DNA from: an uncultured Prevotella sp.
GTDB taxonomy: Bacteria; Bacteroidota; Bacteroidia; Bacteroidales; Bacteroidaceae
Length of the DNA stretch: 14,840 bases
Assembly: GCA_934196725.1 (NCBI GenBank)
Contig: CAKPWR010000062.1
Span: 1-14,840, forward strand
Direction: 5' to 3'
This document shows, piece by piece, positions 8,241-14,252 of this stretch. Made by a program: the position numbers and the translations under genes. Below the pieces are notes generated by a model that saw only the letters and a list, made by a program, of their open reading frames with translations, was not told the origin of the DNA and did no database searches. The stretch's first letter is position 1. Every line of letters begins with the position of its first letter.

Positions 8241-8248
8241 TACCTTTG
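8241..8248 (+). promoter_or_regulatory. Bacteroidetes -7 element for the OmpP1-like gene
   Basis: TACCTTTG matches TAnnTTTG exactly, 27 bases before the ATG at 8276. A TTG codon at 8237 opens the same frame 13 codons earlier, but it lies upstream of this element and would not be transcribed, so this site decides the start. No good -33 TTTG is visible. Confidence 0.65.
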
Positions 8249-8275
8249 CGGACGTTTTTATTTAAAATAATTAAA

Positions 8276-9829
8276 ATGAAGAAACTAAAATTAGTTAGTC
8301 TTGCCATTGCGATGGCTTCAGCAGCCCCTACTTTTGCAGGTGGTTTGCTCACTAACACCAATCAACATGTAGCATTCAACAGAATGATGAGCCGTGAGGC
8401 TTCTATTGGTATCGACGGTGTTTATTACAATCCAGCAGGAGTTGTATTCATGGGTGAAGGAAAGCATCTTGCCATCAACTGGCAGTTGGCTTACCAGACA
8501 CGTAGCATTGAAAATGATTATGCATTGTTCACAAACAATGTAAACAATCCTACTACTCCACGCGAATTCAAGGGTAAGGCTTTTGCTCCAGTTATCCCTT
8601 CTTTCCAATATGCTTATAATAAAGGTAGATGGTCTCTCCAGGCTGCTTTCGCCCTCACTGGTGGTGGCGGTAAGTGTACTTTTGATAATGGATTGGGCTC
8701 TTTCGAGAAGATTGTTGCTGAGACAGCTATTGCTGCTTGCCAACTGGCAGGCGCCGTAGACCAGGTTGCTGCACAGTATGGCGTACCTGCAGTTTTCTCT
8801 AGCGATAAGTATTTTGGAAAGGAAGGCAAGTATAGCTACAATAGTTATATGCACGGCCGTCAGTACTACTATGGTCTATCTGTAGGTGCTGCCTATAAGA
8901 TAAGCGACCACCTCAGTGCATACGCTGGTGTACGTGGTGTCTATGCTTCAACAAACTACTACGGATATGTAGAGGATATCAAGGTAGGCAATATGCCTCT
9001 CTATATGGTTCTTGACCCTACTAAGGAAAAGGCAGCCAACATTGAGTTGAGCTGTGACCAGAGCGGCTTGGGATTCACTCCTATGCTCGGTATCGATTTC
9101 AAGACCGGCAAGTGGAACTTCGCTGCCAAATATGAATTCAAGACCCGCATTCGTTTGAAGAATAAGTCAGTAAACCAGACACCAAGTATCGGTAACCTTC
9201 CTGACAACCTCCGCAATGCCTATATCGCAGGTGGTGTGCCAGAACAGGCTGCAGATGCCATTCTGGCTAATCCTGCTATTCAGGGAGCAATGGGTCAGCT
9301 GAAGACTCAGTTTGACTCAAAGATAGACGGAGCTATCGGTGAATATGAGGACGGCAAGAAGATTGCTGGCGATATTCCAGCTTACCTCGCAGTAGGTGTT
9401 GGCTATAGCCCGGTAGACGCAGTTCGAGTAAACGTTGGTTTCCACTGGTTCGACGACAAGAATGCAACATCTTATAAGAATCGTAACAAGGAATTGGATC
9501 GTGGTACATTGGAGTACAATGCCGGTATTGAGGTAGATGTAAACAAGAAGATTACCTTGAGTACAGGTTGGCAGAACACCAACTATGGCTTGAGCGATGA
9601 GTACATGGACGATAAGTCGTTCGTTGTCAGCTCCAACTCTGCTGCCGTCGGTGGTGTCTACCACATCAACAAGAAGATGGATTTGAACGTGGCTTACTTC
9701 CATACCTTCTATCAGCACAAGAAAACTTCAGAGAATGTTCAGCTCTCTGCCCAGAAGAGCTTCAACTACAACTCTGACTATACTCGTAACAACAATGTGT
9801 TTGCTGTTGGTCTCGACATCAATTTCTAA
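8276..9829 (+). CDS. OmpP1/FadL/TodX family outer membrane protein
   Basis: A 517-residue outer-membrane beta-barrel. It begins with a Sec signal peptide (MKKLKLVSLAIAMASAAPTFA, cleavage near residue 21). The mature protein opens with GLLTNTNQHVAFNRMMSR, and IGIDGVYYNPAG matches the FadL/OmpP1 plug with its conserved NPAG. The rest is alternating amphipathic strands rich in Tyr, Gly and Asn, ending in a terminal Phe (VGLDINF) as barrel proteins do. FadL relatives take up long-chain fatty acids or other hydrophobic compounds; the substrate here is unknown. The start is set at 8276 because the upstream in-frame TTG precedes the promoter -7 element and would bury the signal peptide. Monocistronic: own promoter, a heptamer array directly after the stop, then a terminator, converging on priA. 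Confidence 0.9.
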   Translation: MKKLKLVSLAIAMASAAPTFAGGLLTNTNQHVAFNRMMSREASIGIDGVYYNPAGVVFMGEGKHLAINWQLAYQTRSIENDYALFTNNVNNPTTPREFKGKAFAPVIPSFQYAYNKGRWSLQAAFALTGGGGKCTFDNGLGSFEKIVAETAIAACQLAGAVDQVAAQYGVPAVFSSDKYFGKEGKYSYNSYMHGRQYYYGLSVGAAYKISDHLSAYAGVRGVYASTNYYGYVEDIKVGNMPLYMVLDPTKEKAANIELSCDQSGLGFTPMLGIDFKTGKWNFAAKYEFKTRIRLKNKSVNQTPSIGNLPDNLRNAYIAGGVPEQAADAILANPAIQGAMGQLKTQFDSKIDGAIGEYEDGKKIAGDIPAYLAVGVGYSPVDAVRVNVGFHWFDDKNATSYKNRNKELDRGTLEYNAGIEVDVNKKITLSTGWQNTNYGLSDEYMDDKSFVVSSNSAAVGGVYHINKKMDLNVAYFHTFYQHKKTSENVQLSAQKSFNYNSDYTRNNNVFAVGLDINF

Positions 9830-9866
9830 ATGAAGTGAAGAACGAAGAGTGAAGAGTGAAGAATTC
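9830..9866 (+). repeat. Heptanucleotide array, copy A (after the OmpP1-like stop)
   Basis: Starting directly after the TAA stop (9827-9829) and a 5-base ATGAA, four 7-base units run without gaps: GTGAAGA, ACGAAGA, GTGAAGA, GTGAAGA (9835-9862), then ATTC. Copies B and C have the same units but with the ACGAAGA variant in third place. The orientation is purine-rich in the sense of the upstream gene. Confidence 0.9.
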
Positions 9867-9910
9867 TACAGCTTTAGCTCTTATGACATAAAACATAACT
9901 ACACAAAAAG

Positions 9911-9954
9911 AAAGAGGGTGTGTCATAAGTCCATGACACATCCTCTTTCATTTT
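9911..9954 (+). terminator. Terminator between the OmpP1-like gene and priA
   Basis: A 16-bp stem pairs 9911-9926 with 9933-9948, with a 6-base loop (AAGTCC). One pair is G-T on the + strand and a mismatch on the - strand, so it fits + strand transcripts best. It is followed by the T-rich CATTTTATATTTT. It could also act weakly on priA transcripts. It stands midway between repeat copies A and B. Confidence 0.85.
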
Positions 9955-9962
9955 ATATTTTG

Positions 9963-10003
9963 GCATTTGAATTCTTCACTCTTCGTTCTTCACTCTTCAC
10001 TTA
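9963..10003 (-). repeat. Heptanucleotide array, copy B (after the priA stop)
   Basis: Read on the - strand, directly after the priA stop (10001-10003) come GTGAAGA, GTGAAGA, ACGAAGA, GTGAAGA (10000 down to 9973), then ATTCAAATGC. The 41 bases including the TAA are identical to copy C at 14212-14252. Copy A faces it as an inverted repeat. Confidence 0.92.
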
Positions 10004-12274
10004 CAACGGATCTACATCATAATAAATCTGCAAAGCTCCATATCTCGGATCTTTCAGCATCATGTTCTGGGCATATTTCAAGTATTCTCTTACCTTCATC
10101 TGGTCGATTCCATTCTCCAGCTTGATGACAATCTTGCGGATATTCATGGTCTTTACCCTTGCTACAGCTGGCTTATCCGGACCAAGCACGCGCTCACCAA
10201 ACCATCCCCGTAAAGTTTTGCCCAGTTCAAAACTAGCCTGTTGACATACCTTTTCATGCTTATGTTTCAGGAACACGTTGATAAGATGGAAGAACGGTGG
10301 ATAATGAAACATCTTTCTCTCCTCCAGGATTCCCTTGAACAATCCCTCGTAGTCGTTATGTACCACCTGTCCGATAACCGGCAAGGTAGGATTCTTGGTT
10401 TGCAGGATGACCAGTCCCCGCTTACCCTTTCTTCCAGCTCTTCCACTCACCTGTGCCATCATCATAAAAGCATGCTCATAAGCACGGAAATCAGGATAAT
10501 TGAGCATGGAATCAGCATTCAGGATACCTACTACACTCACTTTGTCAAAATCCAACCCCTTTGAAATCATCTGAGTACCTATCAGGAGATTGGTCTTGCC
10601 TGATGAAAACTCAGCGATAAGGCGCTCATAGGCATTACGGGTACGGGTGGTATCCAGATCCATACGGGCGATACGGGCTTCAGGGAAGATTTCTGCTATC
10701 TGGTCTTCAATGCGTTCCGTTCCGATACCTCTTCCCATCAGTTCGGTACTTCCACAGTTTGGACATTCCGTTGGTACGGGATAGGTGTAGCCGCAATAAT
10801 GACAGGTCAGAAGATTAATACTCTTATGCAACGTAAGCGATACATCACAGTTCTTGCATTTAGGCACCCATCCGCATACCTTGCATTCTATCATTGGTGC
10901 AAATCCCCTTCGGTTCTGGAAAAGGATAGCCTGCTCTCCATTCTTCAATGCCTGTCTTACTGCCGACAGAAGTTGTGGAGAATAAGCTCCTGTCATCATC
11001 TTGCGATGGCGCAGGTCTTTCACATCCACCACCTGAATCTCCGGCAACTGGATGTCCTTATATCTCGTCTTCAGTTCTACCAGTCCGTATTTTCCCTGCT
11101 GTGCATTATAATAGCTCTCCATAGAAGGAGTAGCTGTTCCCAACAACACCTTGGCATCAGTATACATATTAGCCAACATGATGGCTGCACTGCGGGCATG
11201 ATAGCGGGGCGCAGGATCCTGCTGTTTGAAGGAGGTTTCGTGCTCCTCATCGATGATGACAAGTCCCAGTTTCCGGAAAGGCAGGAAAACGGCACTTCGC
11301 GCTCCCAATATCACGTCATAAGGCTGGTCAGACAACTGCTTTTGCCAGATTTCCACACGTTCCGCATCACTGTATTTAGAGTGATAGATACCCAGACGGT
11401 CTCCGAAGACCTTATGCAGTCGCTCCATAATCTGTACGGTCAGAGCGATTTCCGGCAGCAGATAAAGCACCTGCTTGTGCTCTTCGATGGCTTTTCTGAT
11501 GAGATGGATGTAGATTTCCGTCTTTCCACTGGAAGTAACACCATGCAGAAGCACCACGTTTTTCTTCATCATCTGCATCAGTATCTGATTGTAGGCATCC
11601 TGCTGTGCCATAGATAAGGGTTTGATCAAATCCAGATGCGCTTCACCGGAAGTATTCAATCTGCCCACTTCCAACTCATAAGTAAAGAGAATACCGCGGT
11701 CTATAAGCGCCTTCACGACCGCAGCCGTACAGTGTGCTTCGTTCATCAGCTCTTCCTTGGTTACCTTTCTGATGTCTTCCCTTGGCGTATCCCCCTCCAG
11801 ACTATCCCAATGAGAAAGAGTAAGGAAGGTGGTTAGGGTCTTCGACTGCTTCAATGCACGCTGCACCATATTGAGAGCCACATGCAACGCCTGCTCATTC
11901 CGGAATCCATTCGCCAGTTCCACATAGAGTTCCATCTTGGGCTTGAATTTCTCGGTAGACTTCATTCCCGACGGCATGGCTGCATTATATACGTCTCCCA
12001 ACGAAGACATATAGTAACTGCTAATCCATTGCCAGAGGCGGTATTGCTGTGGCAGAAGGGAAGGATATTCATCCAGTACCGTATCTATCGGCTTGCATTC
12101 GAAGTCAGGTTTCTCTGAATGTACATCCGCAACCATGGCGATATACTTCTTGCTTTTGCCTAATGGCACAAGCACTCGCATACCGGGCACGACCTTCTCT
12201 TCCATCCCTACAGGAATAGAATAAGTAAAAGTTCCGTCTAGCGGAAGGGGCAATATCACATCTACGTATCTCAT
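10001..12274 (-). CDS. priA: Primosomal protein N' (PriA replication-restart helicase)
   Basis: A superfamily 2 3'-5' DNA helicase that reloads the replisome at collapsed forks. The N-terminal 3' DNA-binding domain begins at RYVDVILPLPLDGTFTYSIP. Walker A is GVTSSGKTE (K251), Walker B is IIDEEHETS (near 340), and motif III is GTATPS. The zinc-binding cluster has eight Cys in four pairs (CKVCG, CKNC, CHYCG, CPNCG, about 455-505). C-terminal helicase motifs include GTQMISKGLDFDKV and VSGRAGR. I start it at the ATG at 12274 (757 residues), because relatives begin with this RYVDV-type segment; the in-frame ATG at 12307 would add 11 unconserved residues and cannot be excluded. The stop is followed directly by a heptamer array. 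Intact, with a -7 element and a terminator upstream. Confidence 0.95.
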   Translation of the reverse strand: MRYVDVILPLPLDGTFTYSIPVGMEEKVVPGMRVLVPLGKSKKYIAMVADVHSEKPDFECKPIDTVLDEYPSLLPQQYRLWQWISSYYMSSLGDVYNAAMPSGMKSTEKFKPKMELYVELANGFRNEQALHVALNMVQRALKQSKTLTTFLTLSHWDSLEGDTPREDIRKVTKEELMNEAHCTAAVVKALIDRGILFTYELEVGRLNTSGEAHLDLIKPLSMAQQDAYNQILMQMMKKNVVLLHGVTSSGKTEIYIHLIRKAIEEHKQVLYLLPEIALTVQIMERLHKVFGDRLGIYHSKYSDAERVEIWQKQLSDQPYDVILGARSAVFLPFRKLGLVIIDEEHETSFKQQDPAPRYHARSAAIMLANMYTDAKVLLGTATPSMESYYNAQQGKYGLVELKTRYKDIQLPEIQVVDVKDLRHRKMMTGAYSPQLLSAVRQALKNGEQAILFQNRRGFAPMIECKVCGWVPKCKNCDVSLTLHKSINLLTCHYCGYTYPVPTECPNCGSTELMGRGIGTERIEDQIAEIFPEARIARMDLDTTRTRNAYERLIAEFSSGKTNLLIGTQMISKGLDFDKVSVVGILNADSMLNYPDFRAYEHAFMMMAQVSGRAGRKGKRGLVILQTKNPTLPVIGQVVHNDYEGLFKGILEERKMFHYPPFFHLINVFLKHKHEKVCQQASFELGKTLRGWFGERVLGPDKPAVARVKTMNIRKIVIKLENGIDQMKVREYLKYAQNMMLKDPRYGALQIYYDVDPL

Positions 12275-12326
12275 GTCTTTATCTTCTGAAACAATTGAAT
12301 GCTCCACATTGGAGACATTTGTTTTG

Positions 12327-12334
12327 CAAAGTTA
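12327..12334 (-). promoter_or_regulatory. Bacteroidetes -7 element for priA
   Basis: Read on the - strand, TAACTTTG matches TAnnTTTG exactly. It lies directly downstream of the T-tract of the upstream terminator, so the -33 region must fall inside the terminator hairpin. Both possible priA ATGs (12307, 12274) lie downstream. Confidence 0.6.
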
Positions 12335-12336
12335 GC

Positions 12337-12376
12337 AAAAAAAAAGCAGATATCCATCATTGGATACCTGCTTTTT
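12337..12376 (-). terminator. Terminator of the small outer-membrane barrel gene
   Basis: An 11-bp stem pairs 12346-12356 with 12361-12371 around a 4-base loop. On the - strand the one non-Watson-Crick pair is G-U, and the hairpin ends in nine T (12345 down to 12337). A matching T-run on the other side could let it work in both directions. It separates the T9SS/barrel genes from priA. Confidence 0.9.
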
Positions 12377-12413
12377 AATATTTTAATAAGTAAGACCTAT
12401 TTACTCTCCCTGG

Positions 12414-13049
12414 TTAGAACCAATAACCCAAGGCTATCTGCCAGGAATTATTGCGACTTTTGTCTTTATCGGCATTAGCAACTGCATCAAGTGCCTTAGA
12501 AAGACTGGCATCAGCCGACTTGCCGCAAGCGATATTGTAGTTTGCAGAAACCTGAAGATGATTCAACAAGGTCACACCAGCACCTACATTTACACTGAAG
12601 TTTGACTTCTTCAAAGAATAGCTGCTAGCCTCATCCCACTTAAAGTTTTTATCTCCAACATTGATGCCCCACTGTGGACCGGCAAAGAGGAATATATTCG
12701 CCAGACTGCTCAAGCCGAAACCATAACGCAGGTTCACAGGGATATTGATAGACTGCTGCTTCACGTTAACCTTGCCAAGTTCACCATTGGTGCCTGCATA
12801 CTTAACATCTGCCTCTTTCTGGTCGTACAAGGCTGCTGCATCGAAGCTCAAGCCGACGATAGGCACAGTAATCTTCAGCATAGGACCTACAAAAAAGCCT
12901 GTCTTGTTGGAAGCATCGAATACTTCCTTGCTAAATGACATGCTTGTCACATTCAACCCCCCCTTCAAACCGAACTTGATCTGGGCATTGGCATTTGTTG
13001 TAAACAGCATGGCTGCTACTATGAAAACAATTGATAAAACTTTTTTCAT
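12414..13049 (-). CDS. Small outer-membrane beta-barrel protein (PorT-like/OMP_b-brl family)
   Basis: A 211-residue exported protein. The signal peptide MKKVLSIVFIVAAMLFTTNANA has a probable cleavage after A22. The mature protein starts QIKFGLKGGLNVTSMSF, the usual opening of the Bacteroidetes beta-barrel family often named PorT family or porin family. About eight amphipathic strands follow (for example GFFVGPMLKITVPI, LSFDAAALYD, NIPVNLRYGF, IFLFAGPQWGINV, FSVNVGAGVTLL, LQVSANYNIA), and the protein ends in an aromatic pair (WQIALGYWF). It probably sits in the outer membrane; ligand and role are unknown. The gene follows gldN after 54 bases on the same strand without a clear terminator or -7 element, so it may be co-transcribed with T9SS genes. 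That makes a secretion-related role possible but unproven; true PorT identity is not shown. Confidence 0.85.
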   Translation of the reverse strand: MKKVLSIVFIVAAMLFTTNANAQIKFGLKGGLNVTSMSFSKEVFDASNKTGFFVGPMLKITVPIVGLSFDAAALYDQKEADVKYAGTNGELGKVNVKQQSINIPVNLRYGFGLSSLANIFLFAGPQWGINVGDKNFKWDEASSYSLKKSNFSVNVGAGVTLLNHLQVSANYNIACGKSADASLSKALDAVANADKDKSRNNSWQIALGYWF

Positions 13050-13103
13050 TTTTCTTTATTTATTCAGTGTTAATAAAACCTTTCAGTAAATCGTTCGCAT
13101 CGT

Positions 13104-14165
13104 TTAATGACGCTCACGACGCACTGTTACACGCGCAGAACCACTGGAAGAAGAGGAACTGCTCTTTGGACGACGATTCTTGACGGTAGTCGACTTGGAA
13201 GAACTTACCGACGAACTGCCACCGGCTCTACGGTTCTTCTTTACCTTCACCTTGCCTTTCACCTGTTTCTCAGCATTGGCAATGCTATCAAGCGAATCCT
13301 TCTTAGCCTGATCGCCCCATACGGTCTTTTCGAAAGCAGCCAGTTCTGACTCAATGCGCTTCTGCTCCTTGGTCATGGCAGAATCGTTTGGACAGTATTG
13401 TGCCAAAGTCTTACCCAACATATTATTGGTCTTGTAGATTTTTCCCTTGTATTGAGTACGTACAAAATAATCATCCACACTCATCACAGCAGCATTGTTC
13501 AGATTACTGGTCATCATCTGCTGCTTGGCAAGGAAAGGAGCCAAATCATCATATTTTATCCAGAAGAGAGGATACTTGGTACCACCATCTCCAAAGTCGT
13601 CTTCACGGGTCATGATAGGGCAAAGTGCCAATACCTTGGTATGGAAAGTAGCCGAACGCTGGTCATAATAAGTAGACTCCTTGATATAGTAGGCTTTCAC
13701 CTCTGCAGAAGGAATATCACTATTATCCAACTTGATTCTGCCGTTATTCTGCTTCTCATAATAGATATGATAGTTGTCCAGGAAAGCCATAGGCTGCACA
13801 AGGTCAGCAGCAGCAAAACTCTCGTTTCCATCCATACGATACTGATAGACGTTAATCTTGCCCGTCATCATCAGTCTGAATATAGATGTAAAGAGATTCA
13901 TCTGGCTACCAATCGGTTCTACCGGATAATACAATCCAGCATTGGCATCCTCGTTGAGATTCAGCTCGCGGTAGATGTCTCTTCTCCATACCACATCCTC
14001 ATCCATTGGGGCTGCGGTTGGAAAGGAAATCTGCGCACGGGTAGTCATGTTGTTGGCATTAGACTGCTGAGCCTTCTGCTTTGCCTGCTGTCTACGAGCC
14101 TGAGGCTGAGCAAAAATACCCTGCGTCATTCCCAAGAGCATGAATATGAATAATATCTTTTTCAT
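13104..14165 (-). CDS. gldN: Gliding motility/type IX secretion protein GldN (PorN)
   Basis: GldN/PorN is a periplasmic protein that forms a ring with the lipoprotein GldK/PorK beneath the outer membrane and couples to the GldL-GldM motor of the type IX secretion system. The 353-residue product starts with signal peptide MKKILFIFMLLGMTQGIFA (cleavage near 19). A Gln/Arg/Lys-rich linker follows, then the conserved core from PMDEDVVWRRDIYRELNLNED to about residue 290 (GLYYPVEPIGSQMNLFTSIF, ALCPIMTREDDFG, PLFWIKYDDLAPF, YKTNNMLGKTLAQYCPND). The last roughly 60 residues are a basic Ser/Arg/Lys low-complexity tail. The start is the ATG at 14165. The frame stays open for another 28 codons up to the gldM stop, but those codons are repeat DNA and would mask the signal peptide. 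Follows gldM. Confidence 0.92.
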   Translation of the reverse strand: MKKILFIFMLLGMTQGIFAQPQARRQQAKQKAQQSNANNMTTRAQISFPTAAPMDEDVVWRRDIYRELNLNEDANAGLYYPVEPIGSQMNLFTSIFRLMMTGKINVYQYRMDGNESFAAADLVQPMAFLDNYHIYYEKQNNGRIKLDNSDIPSAEVKAYYIKESTYYDQRSATFHTKVLALCPIMTREDDFGDGGTKYPLFWIKYDDLAPFLAKQQMMTSNLNNAAVMSVDDYFVRTQYKGKIYKTNNMLGKTLAQYCPNDSAMTKEQKRIESELAAFEKTVWGDQAKKDSLDSIANAEKQVKGKVKVKKNRRAGGSSSVSSSKSTTVKNRRPKSSSSSSSGSARVTVRRERH

Positions 14166-14199
14166 TACTTTATACTTTGAAAATTGAACTTTGAACTTT
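14166..14199 (-). repeat. Second heptanucleotide array upstream of gldN
   Basis: Read on the - strand from 14199: AAAGTTC, AAAGTTC, AATTTTC, AAAGTAT, AAAGTA, ending exactly at the gldN ATG. The period is 7 bases, as in copies A-C, but the unit is different. It replaces a normal ribosome-binding region. Confidence 0.85.
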
Positions 14200-14211
14200 A
14201 TGATTAGCAAA

Positions 14212-14252
14212 GCATTTGAATTCTTCACTCTTCGTTCTTCACTCTTCACTTA
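14212..14252 (-). repeat. Heptanucleotide array, copy C (after the gldM stop)
   Basis: Directly after the gldM stop (14250-14252) come GTGAAGA, GTGAAGA, ACGAAGA, GTGAAGA (14249 down to 14222) and ATTCAAATGC. It is identical over 41 bases to copy B after priA. It forms the first half of the gldM-gldN spacer. Confidence 0.92.

Noticed and set aside
9835..9866. Heptamer array considered as a CRISPR repeat or phage attachment site
   Set aside because: No spacers of regular length, no cas genes, no integrase or tRNA nearby; the units are contiguous 7-mers.
10799..11617. 272-codon + strand open frame opposite priA
   Set aside because: Antisense to the helicase core with all motifs intact in the sense frame; composition is Leu/His/Ser-rich as expected for a shadow frame.
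12414..13049. Small barrel as the true T9SS protein PorT
   Set aside because: The name PorT family is used broadly for small Bacteroidetes barrels. Length and sequence here support only the general family, and adjacency to gldN is not proof.
13398..14153. 251-codon + strand open frame opposite gldN
   Set aside because: Antisense to the conserved GldN core, with no start context or motif.
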